Of a stretch of DNA of 64,000 nucleotides, positions 25,833 to 37,251 are shown in pieces (position 1 is the first letter of the stretch; every line of letters starts with the position of its first letter). This DNA comes from Rhizophagus irregularis (taxonomy: Eukaryota; Glomeromycota; Glomeromycetes; Glomerales; Glomeraceae). The DNA is taken from assembly GCF_026210795.1 (NCBI RefSeq), contig NC_089429.1, forward strand, positions 2,046,001 to 2,110,000. The letters are read 5' to 3'. The position numbers and the translations under genes are program-made. The notes under the pieces were generated by a model. The model was given only the letters and a program-made list of their open reading frames with translations. It was not told the origin of the DNA and ran no database searches.

Positions 25833-28800
25833 ATGACTGACAATTTTAATTATGATACATTTGTTCGCAACCCACCCAACCCCGTAGATATTTATAATTT
25901 TTCAGAACATGAATCTTTATTCACTACTTTAAATTCTTCTCCTATCCCCAATTCGTTTAATATTTCATCTTTTAATGTTAATGGTCTTCGACATAATAGC
26001 CAAGTTAAAATTGAACAAATTTCAAACTTTTTCAACCTTAAACATATTTCCTTTGGTGGTATCGTAGATACCCATTTATCCCCCAAGCAAATTCACTTTT
26101 TATCTAAACGCCTTCCTAATTATACTGTCTTTTCATCTGACATAGATAAAACTAAACAAGTTAAATCTACTGGTGGCGTTTCCCTTTTTATTGAAAAAAC
26201 CCTTGCTTCTCATGTACAAGATTTTGTTTCACATTCTTCGCGAATTTTATCTGTTGACCTTTATTTTAAAGGCAACGTTAAATTGCGCATTTTTGTTATT
26301 TATATTCCTCCTGTTTCTGATTCTAAATTACGATCAGAAACCATTGACCTTCTTTTACAATTATTAGTGCAAACTAAACAAAAAAATTTTTATCACGTCA
26401 TTTGTGGCGATTTCAATATGCATTTAGATGCCTATTATCCTATTTATTTTAACCGCCCCTCTGTTGCTTCCCAACGAACTTATCGTTTGCTACATCATCT
26501 TTTATCTCATGGATATGAAGAAACTATTCCTGTTAACGCTTCTGATTCCTTAGGCACTTTTCACCGTGACGATCAAGTTACTCGTATTGACTATGTTTGG
26601 TCTTGTCCAATGCTTAAAAGCTTTGCTCTCACCTCCTATATATTTAACGCCCAAGACACCTGCTCTTCCGATCACAATCCCATCATCACTTATTTCGATG
26701 ATTCACTCTTGTTTGCGTCTGTCAAGGTTGCTCGCGCTAAACAACTTCAACGTCGAAATCGCCGCATATTCAAATTGATTCAGTTACTGATCAACAATGG
26801 GAATTTTTCTCTGCTCATACTGACTCTTTATGCGACGTACCGCCATCAACCTTCTCAACATGGCATATTAATCAACAATGCGAATATTTACATTCACGTA
26901 TATTGAAAGCTGCTAATGCTTCCCTTCCATCTGTTACAGTTGGTAATCAGCATACACCCACGATGCCCAAGGATTTGGAAGCCTTAACTCAACATTATCG
27001 TTTCCTCAGCCGTCTTTTGCATTCGATACGTTTATTGCGAAAATATCCTTCTACTTATTATAATAGATATGAACGTACTTGGTCCACCCATTTCATTAGA
27101 CTTCAAAATATTCTACATCTTTATAAGAAGGCTATTCCTTCTCCCCCTACTTTGCCTGTTTCTTTATCCATTTGTAGGCAAGACGATTTTAAATTTCTAT
27201 TAGACTCTTTAAAGATTATTTCTTCCGCCCTTTATGGCCTTCTTCTCCTTAAAGAAAAAGATTTTCAAGATTCTTCCATTCATGCTAAACTGGATGATAG
27301 GGATAACAATTTTGAAACTGACATCTCCTCATTCATTGATTCTGCTCTCTCAAGAACTCGACGTCATATTACCTTGGATCGTGTGTTTATTGACCACCCT
27401 ACACATCCAAAGTTATTGACAGACCCACATGATATTGACGATGCCGTTATCGACCACTTCCAGAATTCCGTTCCTATGAAATCATCACCCCCAGAAAACA
27501 TTTCAGCTCTCCCTGAACGATGGTCTTCTGCTTATCACCCTATGGACAATTTAGATCCCTCTATTTATAATTTTTTATTGGATCCTCCTACTCTTGAAGA
27601 ATGGTTGTCTACGGTCTCTTCTATGCCTAATGACAAAGCTCCTGGTCCTTCTATGATTACTTATGAGATGCTTAAGCATCTGGGTTCAAACGCTTCTGCT
27701 TTGGTTTTAATCCTTGTCCAATCATGTCTTCGCACCGCAGATATTCCTGATTTATGGCGTCAGGCTATGGTCTTTCCTATCCCTAAACCTCACGAATGGA
27801 AATGTCAACTAAAGAATACAAGACCTATTACTCTGCTTGAAGTAATTTGGTCAAACTTTTTTATAATCGTCTCGCTTCCATTTTGGCTTCAAATGAAGTT
27901 CTCAAAGGAGGTAACTTCGCCGGTCTCCCAGGTGGTTCTTGTCGCGACCCTATTGTCGTTCTTGAATCTATTATCCATGATGCTCATGTCAACAAATCAC
28001 CGCTTTGGATCCTTTCGCAAGATATTTCGAAGGCTTTCGACTCAGTTGATCTCAAGATGTTGCGTTTCGCTCTAGAACGCATTAAACTTCCTGCTTCTGC
28101 TATCAAGTTTATTTTATCCCTCTTCATGAAACGCTCTAATCGCATTTTTACTGCTCATGGAACTACTCCTTCTTACCGTGTTCGCATTGGTATAGATCAA
28201 GGCGAAGTTATCTCTCCTTTACTCTGGGTCATATATATAGACCCTTTATTGACTGTTCTCAAAAATGAAATGATGGATCCATATACGCTTCATGCTCCCT
28301 CTTTAATTAATCCTTTGGCTCAGGCTAATTCAGGTGGATTACGAATCAACAATTTGGTCTTCATGGATGACTCTACTCTAATTTCGTCATCCAAATCTGG
28401 AATGGAATCAATGCTCTCTATTACGGAAGAATTTTATCAAATCAATAATACTTCCGCTAATCACAACAAATATGTTTCAATTACTAATTCGTTGCCTCCC
28501 ACTTCAGTTTTATCACCTTCTCCAGTCGTGTTTGACTTGCAATTATCCGGATTGAACAAAGTTCCTTCCATTTCTATTGTGCCTATCTCCATGAATAGCT
28601 CTTTCCGCTTCCTGGGCGTGTGGTTCAATGTCGCTGGTTCTCGTGATTTTGTCGAAGCAAGTTGCTAGAGAATGTAACTCCTTCGCCACTACCGTACGCC
28701 CTGCCAAATTATCTGCTAAACAAATAGTTTATTTACACAACACCGTCCTTATCCCGAAATTGGAATATCGCATGCAAGTCACTCACCTCTCCGAATCTGA

Positions 28801-31441
28801 ATGTGCCTCGGCAACCAGCAGTATCCGTTCCTTGGTTAAACACAAGGCCAACTTTTCACGAGTACTCCCTGATTCTATTTTGTTTTTGTCTCAAGGCTTG
28901 GGATTGATTAATTTATTTTTTCATCAATCACAAACACATTTAACTAATTTATTTTTGTTAGCTAATTCTTCTTCTTCTTTTATGAAAAATTTATTTTTAT
29001 ATAGATTACGTTTAATTCAATTTTCTTTTTTAATTCCTATTTCCCTATTGTTAGTTAAAGATTGGACTATATGGTCTAAACTTTTTGCTTTTAAACAGGA
29101 TTATATCGCTTGCACTATTGCTCTCCTGACCACCACTCCCTTCATGTTGTTGCGTTCACAACTTTCAACTTTGCCTGACCTTACTATGTCTAATGGTCAT
29201 ACACCTTTATATGATGTTATGACTCCAAAAATTTTTATTTCTTACTTCCGACGTCTTAGAAGTTTGCAACTTTATTACCTATCACAATTTATTACGCCTC
29301 AAGGAACCCATATGATTACTTGGAACGTTTATCTATCCAATTTATCGAGCAGGAAAGGTCATCGTGTCCTCCCACACAAATGGTTCAATGACATTCACCA
29401 ATGCGTCACTGTTCCAGGTTCCAACTCTCTCCTTTTGGATCGGTTCTCTTCTGACGCTATTCCTTCCAATATCGACTTGGTTCCCGCCTTTGGTTCCTCT
29501 CGAAAATCCATGAAATGGATCGTAACTTTGGATGATGATGGCTCTCCTCTTTTTGGAAAACAGCTCAGTAAACAGCAATATTCCTGCAAGATTGTCCATT
29601 GGACTTCTGATTGTGTGACTCGACCTAATGATGTTATCACGCTCACTCCTTATCCTGGTTGTTCTAAACATGTACCGGTTACCCATACTAAAAGTAATCT
29701 AACAGATGTTACTCCTTTATGTATCATCCCAAAACTCTCTCCTCTTCGATCTTTACTTCTCCCAACAACGCAGGAGCGTATTAGACATGACACCACCACT
29801 ATCGCTTCTCCTTTTACTTGGGCGGACCTTGACGAGACTGTAAGATCCTATTATGGTCGTTTGGACATTCAACCTAATTTTTCACAAGAAGATGTGGTTA
29901 CTCTCCCCTCTCCTTCTCCTCCTCCCTCTTTGGGTTCGGCTGCCCCTCTTGCTTTTGCTGCCTCACCGTTAGCGACTCCTCCTGATAACCATTATTGTTT
30001 TTATACCGATGGTTCTTTAATTAACCTTGGCACTCCTAATGTTTCTATGGGTTGGTCTTGGGTTCAAGTCCTCGATGGCGCTGGCTTTTTCCAATCTATC
30101 GCTGCTCACGCTCATGGAATTATTCACAATTGGCCTTCTTCTACAAGGGCTGAAATTGCCGCTATACATGCTGCTCTTACAGTTACTCCTCCCTTTTCAA
30201 CGGTCACTATTCATACTGACTCTCAATCTGCCATAGATGGTCTTCGTCTATGTGCTACGTTTTCTTATTCCAATAGTAGGCTTTATTACAAGACCACCAA
30301 TTTTGAACTTTGGGCTATTATTGAACATCTCATTTCATCCAAATCTTTGTCCGTCACAGCCGTTAAAGTGAAAGGTCACTCTGGTAATTTCTACAATGAC
30401 TACGCGGACTCATTAGCCAACTCAGCGCATACTTCCTCTTCAGCAATTCTTCTTTCTGATCTGGATCAAGTATCTCCTCACGATTTCGTATTAAAATATG
30501 ATGACATTTTATGCGAATCTAACCCACGACGCCTATTCAAGCAATATTCACAAATGCTATGGATGCATAGTCTAACGCGTTTATCGCGATTTAACTTTAC
30601 CATTGCTTTATCTTCCATCTCAGACTTCGTAATCGATTGGGATCTTACCTGGTTCACGTTAAATGCTGAACCTCAGCATGATGCTTCTTTTACTTGTGCT
30701 CATGCTTCCTCTCATCGAACCTTCAAATTCAAACTCTTTTTGGAAGATTTACCTACCTTGGAACATCTTAAAAGAATCCGCCCGGACTTGTATATCGACA
30801 TCTTATTATGTCGTTCATGCCTCGACTCCAAGGAAGATTTCATGCACTTATTTATGTGCAAATGTAGACGAATCGCTATGGAACAGATTCTCCTCTCCTA
30901 CCAACATCACTTTATCAACAAACTTCAAGAAGCTGGTGATCTCGTTAAGAAAGATCCCTCTTTAATTATTAACAAATTTAAATCTCTTTCTTGTTGGTCC
31001 TTTTCCTCTTCAAATTGGACTTCATATAGTCTTGTCCGTGGCTGTCTTCCGAAATCCTTTGTCGCATTTTTTGAAGAACTTTCTATTCCACGAAATTCTG
31101 CGATGAAGGTTATCTCTGCTATCCACAATCACTTTATCCAAAAGATCAGAAAACGAATTTGGCTACCGCGCTCCTATGATAAATCTAAATGGGAAGACGC
31201 GATGAATATTACTCATAAACTCAAACTTTCTCGGCCTTCAAATTTGCCAAAGTCCACGTACTTACCTTTCTCAACTTTACCTCCTCCGACCCTTTCCGAC
31301 GCCGCACGTGACTCCGACGTTGATTATTTAAAGAACTCGATGAAATATGGTTTGCCTTGGTTTAATCACTATTCAGGTTTTATGGGTCGTCTAACGGTGC
31401 AACTTACTTACAGCTGTAGCAGGGTGGTGTGTCGATTTTAA
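25833..31441 (+). pseudogene. LINE ORF2 with three frameshifting indels (B)
   Basis: The same EN-RT-RNase H polyprotein as in copy A. Relative to A, one base is lost near 26773 (end of the endonuclease region), ten bases near 27848 (start of the RT core) and two bases near 28653 (after the RT core). The open pieces are 25833-26906, 26903-28075, 27847-28668 and 28628-31441. The FMDD active site is intact in the third piece. The fourth piece keeps the complete RNase H end (VKVKGHSGNFYNDYADSLAN) that copy A has lost, and the C-terminal zinc motif CRSCLDSKEDFMHLFMC. Each copy thus preserves what the other has broken. Confidence 0.87.
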
Positions 31442-31746
31442 CAATGGGCGCATTGTTCGTTGGTTTGTTTGCATAGTTGCTTCTTCTTAGGTTGGAATAT
31501 ATCTAGGCGGGGGATCAGGATAGTTTTAGTGTTATGCGATTTTTTCCTTTTCGAATTAATTTTATAGCTTTATTACTGTTTTGGAGACTATATAGTTTTG
31601 TTTTTAGTTAATTTTATTTTTCTTTTTTGTACTTTGAAAATTTTATTTTATTTTTGTAAGTTCGTTAAATAAATTTAATAAAGATAAAGGCTACTATGCC
31701 ATGTTTGCCTTGACAAGGACTGATGACGATGTCACTTGGTTATTGT

Positions 31747-31760
31747 AAATTGAAGATAAC
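31747..31760 (+). promoter_or_regulatory. TTGAAGAT upstream box of the 2C-adaptor-like gene (B)
   Basis: AAATTGAAGATAAC, identical to the element A box at 8199, about 35 to 45 bases before the ATG at 31794. Confidence 0.5.
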
Positions 31761-31793
31761 AATTAGGTATGTAGACACGTACAGAAAAAAGAC

Positions 31794-32378
31794 ATGTCAT
31801 ACCCTTATATAACTAATCCTATAACCGGACATCCAATCCGTGTTGGTGGAGATACCTTTAATCGAATAGTTATGGAATCCCATGATTATATCGATGGAAG
31901 GCTTGTCCGTAGACAAACCGCACCGCCTCCACCCCAGGAACAACCTGTATATTTAAATACAGATACAGGACGCTATATTCAACACGGTACTAGAACGTAT
32001 CATAGACTGGTTGAGAGTGACTACGAGGTAGTCGAGGACTACTACCTTGTCCATTATGAAGAAGAGGCACTTATAGAGGAAATCATCAATGAAACACGCT
32101 ATAATGAGGAAAATCTTGATGGCCAGCGGTTAACTTTCAATGATATACAACAAATCAGGGCCGCTATTCAGGCTGACCAAGATGAATATGATGATTTTAT
32201 CTTACAGCAAGATACGACTAACGGGACACCTTCCTCCGGTCCTTCTGGTCATCCACGAACTTTGGAGGACCATGCCCCGAGACTTGCAGAGCTTAATATC
32301 GAGTTGTGTAGGGAATGTCTCATGCCTGTAAGCCCAAGTGACTTAACGGACAAGTTATGCAAGAACTGCGCTTCCTAA
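31794..32378 (+). CDS. Two-cysteine-adaptor-like protein with C-terminal zinc ribbon (B)
   Basis: A 194-residue copy of the gene at 8246, with nine residue differences. Both NxxTGRxI-type segments are present, though the first reads TGHPI, so its Arg is lost here. Both C-terminal Cys pairs (CREC, CKNC) are kept, which supports a structural zinc. The LINE separates it from the left-half genes, but its own upstream box is intact, so the insertion probably does not silence it. Downstream, a short direct repeat of GGTCCTCC (about 32394-32415) is longer than in element A. Confidence 0.7.
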   Translation: MSYPYITNPITGHPIRVGGDTFNRIVMESHDYIDGRLVRRQTAPPPPQEQPVYLNTDTGRYIQHGTRTYHRLVESDYEVVEDYYLVHYEEEALIEEIINETRYNEENLDGQRLTFNDIQQIRAAIQADQDEYDDFILQQDTTNGTPSSGPSGHPRTLEDHAPRLAELNIELCRECLMPVSPSDLTDKLCKNCAS

Positions 32379-32546
32379 TGGTTAGTCCTCCGGTCCTCCG
32401 GTCCTCCGGTCTTCCGGTCTTTCCAACGGTTGATCCCTTAATGCCAGTTATTTTTTTTTCTACAAATGACAGGTATTTAAAGATAACAATATATAAAAAA
32501 GATTGTGAAGGATACTAAGTGAGCGAATAATCAAAGAAAGATAGCC

Positions 32547-33107
32547 ATGTCAACATCAATCGTAATAAACCAATGTCAGAACTGTGGAGTATTCTCTGCA
32601 AAAGCGGCATATAGAGGATTATCCAGCGTGTTGTATAGACAGATTATAAAGAAGATTGGCGACGAGAGTGAACCTTTACAAGCCTTGGGACTTGCCAGGG
32701 ATAAGTTGGTCCAGATTATTCATCGGGCAAGTAATGCGGATTTTACACAATTATTCATACAAAGACTGGATATGAAAATTATGGACGGAGATTCATACGA
32801 GGATACTAGAAAGTGGCTTCTTGAACAGCTTATAGCCATTGGATGTGACAGTGGGGAAATTGCCTTATATCAGTTCTTACAGAATACATACCCGGATGGT
32901 ATTGACGAACCCTTTACTACATTCTATGAGAACTATGTAAGTCATGTAAGAAATCCGATGACTAAGAACTTTGCTTCTCGAGCCTTAGGAGCTATTGGGT
33001 TAAAAGCTAGGATGCTACGGATTGACTTCGAAGGACGTAAAAAAAGCGCCATGATTCTTAGGGCTTCTGAGGAAGAACTTCGCGAGATTCTTACAAAATA
33101 CTATTGA
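32547..33107 (+). CDS. Uncharacterised Polinton protein, 186 aa (B)
   Basis: The copy of the gene at 8984 with five residue differences, none in the CQNC pair. The C-terminal ASRALGAIGLKARMLRIDF segment is unchanged. The family is not recognised. The last 17 bases overlap the remnant 3' end of the ATPase gene on the other strand. Confidence 0.65.
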   Translation: MSTSIVINQCQNCGVFSAKAAYRGLSSVLYRQIIKKIGDESEPLQALGLARDKLVQIIHRASNADFTQLFIQRLDMKIMDGDSYEDTRKWLLEQLIAIGCDSGEIALYQFLQNTYPDGIDEPFTTFYENYVSHVRNPMTKNFASRALGAIGLKARMLRIDFEGRKKSAMILRASEEELREILTKYY

Positions 33108-34314
33108 TCCCTACTCGTAATGCTCGACGGTCCATATGACCCTTAGAAAAGATCTGTAAAAGGACCCCGATGCCTTCTATTATTTTTTTATTATCCAAAG
33201 GGTGACTAGACTTCAGGACTTCATATCGGGAGAATAACTCCTTTACGGTCTCAGGTTTTGGAATTTCAGTCTTTGTGGTCCTATCCCGTACTTTTGCTAA
33301 GAAGTTTTGGAAGTCTGATCCCAGGGTCTTACCAGATAGTCCGTAGGCTTCCCGAAAGATGTACTTAATCCAGGTATCTGCGTTCTTAGCTATAACACCG
33401 GATACGAGGAGGTGTTTTCTCTCTTTAGGTGATGGATATTCCCGAGCAAACTCGATTAGCTGGGAGGACTTTTTTGCTTCAGCTACGGCTTTCTGGCCAT
33501 AGGGACTAAACTTCGATCAAACTGGGTTCAAACTTGGATCGAACGGGGATCGAACTGGGTTCAAACTTGGATCGAACGGGGATTGAACTGAGATCGAACT
33601 AGGATCGAACGGGGATTGATCAGTGATTGAACTGAGACTAGTATCCCATCTAACCCGAATAGATAATGGATCGCTCTTGGATCTTCTAAGATCAAATACT
33701 ATAAATTCGCGTTGTAGAGTAAGGTCATCGATTACTGGAGCTAGTGACTCCGATTCTTCTGTATACTGGCAGATGATCCTCTTAGTATCGGTCAAACTTC
33801 CGTGACCTCCATGTAGGGAAATATAATTCACATTTTCACGAATAGCCTTGGGAATGGTAAAGAATCTTTGGGCCACATAGATACATGAAATATTTTTGTG
33901 TCGTCCGTGTGTAAAAAATCCAGTGATGAGATCCTGGGTTTTTTTAGGCGCATCCATCAAATCCTCGAAGATTACCACAGTAGCCTGGGTGGAGTTGAAG
34001 TCCTTAACATTTGGAATCTCACTATGGGATACTGCGGTAAACGGAATTTCTTCTTCTTTGAAAAAATCACGTACGACTGCCCACTTCGGTTCATCGAGGT
34101 ATCTGCCAACTAGAATTACCGCATCACATAATATGTACCTTTCGCCATCCTCCTTTGCCTTTTTGTCTCCCATTAACAAATTAATGATCATAGTTGTCTT
34201 ACCCGAGTCAGAACTTCCTGCTACGGCAAGACGGAAAGGCCATGATGGGGCAAACTCATTACCCTGTCTCGAGTCGGTCGTGTACTCATCCAAATTGTAT
34301 ACATAAAGATCCAT
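33091..34314 (-). pseudogene. A32/FtsK-like packaging ATPase, nonsense-broken (B)
   Basis: Walker A (GSSDSGKTT) and Walker B (VVIFEDLMD) are intact and the first 265 residues are open. A TGA at 33517-33519 stands where copy A has CGA, again one C to T change at a CpG. It falls within the 11-residue repeat region, so the ATPase core would still be made without the C-terminal 140 residues. The repeat block differs from copy A in sequence (SPFDPSSISVQ then two SPFDPSLNPV units), which shows that the minisatellite is evolving quickly. The downstream frame to 33091 is otherwise preserved. Confidence 0.85.
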
Positions 34315-34345
34315 TTGAATTTTATTCTAACTTAGTTTAAATACG

Positions 34346-35050
34346 ATGTCGACACCAATTGCAATTTATACTCCTTCAGAGCCTACTGGACCGCCTCCTA
34401 GGGATTTGCGTGATATGAATAATATACCATTAGTTGCGGTAATTAAGGATCTAACAGATTTTTTAACTGTCAGTGATCGCATGGTTGTTAATCGAGATGT
34501 ACAAAATGCAAACCATCGTCTTAAACATGCTCTTAATTTATTAATTCATCGCTGTAGAGAAACATACGAAGAACGCGATATATTAAAAGCAGAACGCGAT
34601 CGATCTCGAAAAGAACGCGATGAATTACAAGACGAACTCGAGGTTCAAACAGGTTTGTTAGGTCTTACACAAGATGAGCTAAATATCGTACAAGATACTA
34701 TTACTGGTTTAGAAGCTAATTTGGCTGAATTGGAACGTGAGTTTGGTGGTATGCGGATGACTAATCGTCGTCTTCAGCAGCAATATAATCTTATGAGAGG
34801 AGAACGTAATAGAGCTATAGGTGAACGTAATAGAGCTATAGGCGAGCGTGATGTGGCACGAAATCGGCTTGTATATGCCAATAATCGGGTTCTTTTTGGA
34901 ATTCGGACATTGGGACGTCTTAGGAATCGACTTTTCCAACAAATAGCCGCTCTGCGTATCCAAGTACAATGGTTTCGGATTAGACAATTGAACCCTCCTC
35001 CACCTCCTCTCAACCATCCACAAAATACGATATGGCTGCCGTTGGTATAG
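34346..35050 (+). CDS. Coiled-coil protein preceding Gag (B)
   Basis: 234 residues, nearly identical to the copy at 10783, including the tandem GERNRAI heptads and the Pro-rich tail. It starts 31 bases from the ATPase start on the other strand and overlaps the Gag start by 19 bases, as in element A. The conserved overlap in both copies argues that the arrangement matters for expression. Confidence 0.7.
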   Translation: MSTPIAIYTPSEPTGPPPRDLRDMNNIPLVAVIKDLTDFLTVSDRMVVNRDVQNANHRLKHALNLLIHRCRETYEERDILKAERDRSRKERDELQDELEVQTGLLGLTQDELNIVQDTITGLEANLAELEREFGGMRMTNRRLQQQYNLMRGERNRAIGERNRAIGERDVARNRLVYANNRVLFGIRTLGRLRNRLFQQIAALRIQVQWFRIRQLNPPPPPLNHPQNTIWLPLV

Positions 35051-36528
35051 CTGCCCCCATATTTCATGGTCGGGAAGATGAAGATCTTAATCTTTTTATT
35101 GATAACTTTTTAGGGTATATTAATACCGTTGGTATTGATCCATTGGACGATGCCGGTGCGCCTCCTGGTCGGGTGAGAGCGATGGGGGTTCTTCGTAGCT
35201 GTATGAGAGATGAAGCGGCGAGGTGGTTTGATGCAGAACTTACTGGAAAAAATTGGGAACTCTCGAATATTCGGTTAGTGGCTGCTGCAAATGGTGGAGC
35301 CGGTGCCACTCGCCGAGCATTCAGAGCTTTGGCTGTTCCTGAGGTTGCTAATGGATTACATGTTGGTACTTACTTACCCGGGTCTGATGCTGATGTATAT
35401 TCAAGGATTGTAGGTAATGCGGCGAGAACCGTTGGAGACGCATTTTTCCCGTCACGCGCTGATATCGTTAGAACGAATTTTAAAGTTGAAGAGCAGTGGA
35501 GGCGTGCGGGCGGACGTCCTACTCATCAACCCGTTAATGGGTTGGGAAATCATGGAGGTCCATTCAATGCTGCTGCCCAGAATCAACCGATAGTCTTACA
35601 GGGGATTCTCCTGGATCAAGCATTTATGCATATGCGCACAAATTTTCCAACTGTCGTGGAAGAAAGACTTCAGATACGATTTAGTAACCTTTATCAGGAA
35701 CAAGGCGAACCTGTTCGATCTTACTATAAGCGAGTTGAGAGGGCTGGGGATATTGTAGGATATAATCGAATTATGGTTACTGACCAGTTCTATAGAGGAC
35801 TTTTGCCGGAAAACGTTATTGAAGCTTCCAGAATCGGGGCGGCACCTCTTAATATATTAATCGATAGATTGAGTGATCTTGAGCGACGAAAGGGCGAAAT
35901 GTTCTATGGATTACAAAGGCGCCAGGGTATTGAAAAGGCTAAAAAAGAGGAATTGGCTGGCTATACTCATCCCGTGACTCCACACGAAGGTGCTGTAATG
36001 CAAAGGTCGACAGACGTTATTACTCAAGAAAAATTACAAGAATTGCTTAAGACACAAGCCGAGGAACTTACCAAGAATTTCCAGGCGCAATTTAAACAAT
36101 TACAAGCATCTAAGCCAGTTCGTAAACCACCGGTCTATAGACAACAGATTAAACCTGTTCGACCAAAACCACAGAGACGCGTTGTTCAGGATCCTCAGGA
36201 TCCCGATTGGGATGATGGTTATATAGATCATGATGTTGGTGATGACCCTGATGCTCCTGAATGGACTAGTGAAGATGATCAACATGTTATTGATCTTATT
36301 ATGGGATATGAGACGTCTAAAAGATTTCCAAAGCGACTTCAGAAGGCTAAAGATAGACGCGATGATTTGGAATTAGCCCGAGCAATGAGAAACCTCGATC
36401 TTAATGATGATGCTATGGATATTGATACTAATACCACGAGTTTTGATGACTTGAAAATTGTTCCCGATGAGGAAGGTGGTTTTCGGATTTGTGCGGTTCG
36501 AAGTACAAAAAAAAGTAAACTCGGATAA
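35032..36528 (+). CDS. Retrotransposon-type Gag (capsid-like) protein (B)
   Basis: A 498-residue copy of the Gag at 11469. Most differences from A are single substitutions outside the helical core. The A-run near the end has eight A, so the Gag frame reads three codons past the copy A stop and ends ...KKSKLG. The protease frame is then +1 (or -2) relative to Gag rather than -1, so the frameshift signal seen in A is not in register here. Either this copy is impaired for Gag-Pro production or the run length is unstable. Confidence 0.78.
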   Translation: MAAVGIAAPIFHGREDEDLNLFIDNFLGYINTVGIDPLDDAGAPPGRVRAMGVLRSCMRDEAARWFDAELTGKNWELSNIRLVAAANGGAGATRRAFRALAVPEVANGLHVGTYLPGSDADVYSRIVGNAARTVGDAFFPSRADIVRTNFKVEEQWRRAGGRPTHQPVNGLGNHGGPFNAAAQNQPIVLQGILLDQAFMHMRTNFPTVVEERLQIRFSNLYQEQGEPVRSYYKRVERAGDIVGYNRIMVTDQFYRGLLPENVIEASRIGAAPLNILIDRLSDLERRKGEMFYGLQRRQGIEKAKKEELAGYTHPVTPHEGAVMQRSTDVITQEKLQELLKTQAEELTKNFQAQFKQLQASKPVRKPPVYRQQIKPVRPKPQRRVVQDPQDPDWDDGYIDHDVGDDPDAPEWTSEDDQHVIDLIMGYETSKRFPKRLQKAKDRRDDLELARAMRNLDLNDDAMDIDTNTTSFDDLKIVPDEEGGFRICAVRSTKKSKLG

Positions 36529-37237
36529 GGGTGTAAGTATCTCGAAACTTCTTAAATCTGTTCCAAAAAAATCAGTTAAAATGACTCCTATTAAGATTCC
36601 TGTGAAGGTTACTAGTAGTAAGCCCACACTTATAAAAGCCGTCACCAAACATGATTCATTAAGTTTATTAAGGTCTGCAGATTTTAGGAAATTACTCCGC
36701 GAGATTCTTCGGGAAGAATTAAAGTCTGCTCATAAAAGTACGGAGATTCCGGAAGACCTAGTTGAGGAAAAACAAGAAGAGGATATCAGGGAAGATGACC
36801 CGATGGATATTGACATAGTTCGTTTGGAGAATACTAAAGATCTTTTAGCGCTGGATGGGGAGGTCAATGGGATAGCAATTCAGTGTTTAGCAGACACTTG
36901 TGCTAACGCGTCTTTTATTCAGAGAGAAGCCGCTGAGGAATTAGGGTTGGATATCGACAAGAGTATTACACATAACATATCCGGCGCTCCGGGTTCTGGT
37001 AGGACATTCGGCATGGTAAAAGGTGTGTCAATCAAACTAACCCCTGATTGTGTAATCACTGAGAATCTTGCGGTTTTAAGCGATTACAAGCATAGGGAGA
37101 TTGGATTGAGCCGGACGTGTCTGAAACGTTACAATTATGATGTCCATGAATCACGTGAACATATCGCCTTTACTTGTAATGAGAAGAATGTTTTTATCCC
37201 GATAGTTTCTGACGTGAATCGAGGAGACAAAAAATAG
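36458..37237 (+). CDS. Retropepsin-like aspartic protease (B), uninterrupted
   Basis: 259 residues open through the active site. The linker is basic, then acidic (DDPMDIDIV). The core begins at GEVNGIAIQCLADTC, with the catalytic Asp in LADTCANASFI and Cys where Gly is usual. GAPGSGRTFG is a plausible flap. Retropepsins act as dimers to cut Gag; one Asp per chain, as here, fits that. The domain overlaps the Gag 3' end by 71 bases in another frame, so it probably has no start of its own and depends on frameshifting. Confidence 0.72.
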   Translation: MFPMRKVVFGFVRFEVQKKVNSDKGVSISKLLKSVPKKSVKMTPIKIPVKVTSSKPTLIKAVTKHDSLSLLRSADFRKLLREILREELKSAHKSTEIPEDLVEEKQEEDIREDDPMDIDIVRLENTKDLLALDGEVNGIAIQCLADTCANASFIQREAAEELGLDIDKSITHNISGAPGSGRTFGMVKGVSIKLTPDCVITENLAVLSDYKHREIGLSRTCLKRYNYDVHESREHIAFTCNEKNVFIPIVSDVNRGDKK

Positions 37238-37251
37238 GAAATATTCATTTT

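Larger units (their letters stand above)
23551..31709 (+). mobile_element. Non-LTR retrotransposon (Tad/I-type LINE) nested in element B
   Basis: An 8.16-kb LINE with the same structure and nearly the same sequence as the copy at 1-8161, in the same orientation and the same Polinton position. It is more decayed: ORF1 has one nonsense codon, and ORF2 has three indels of 1, 10 and 2 bases relative to the A copy. The 3' UTR (31442-31709) ends in the same AT-rich tail and lacks a long poly(A). Confidence 0.87.
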
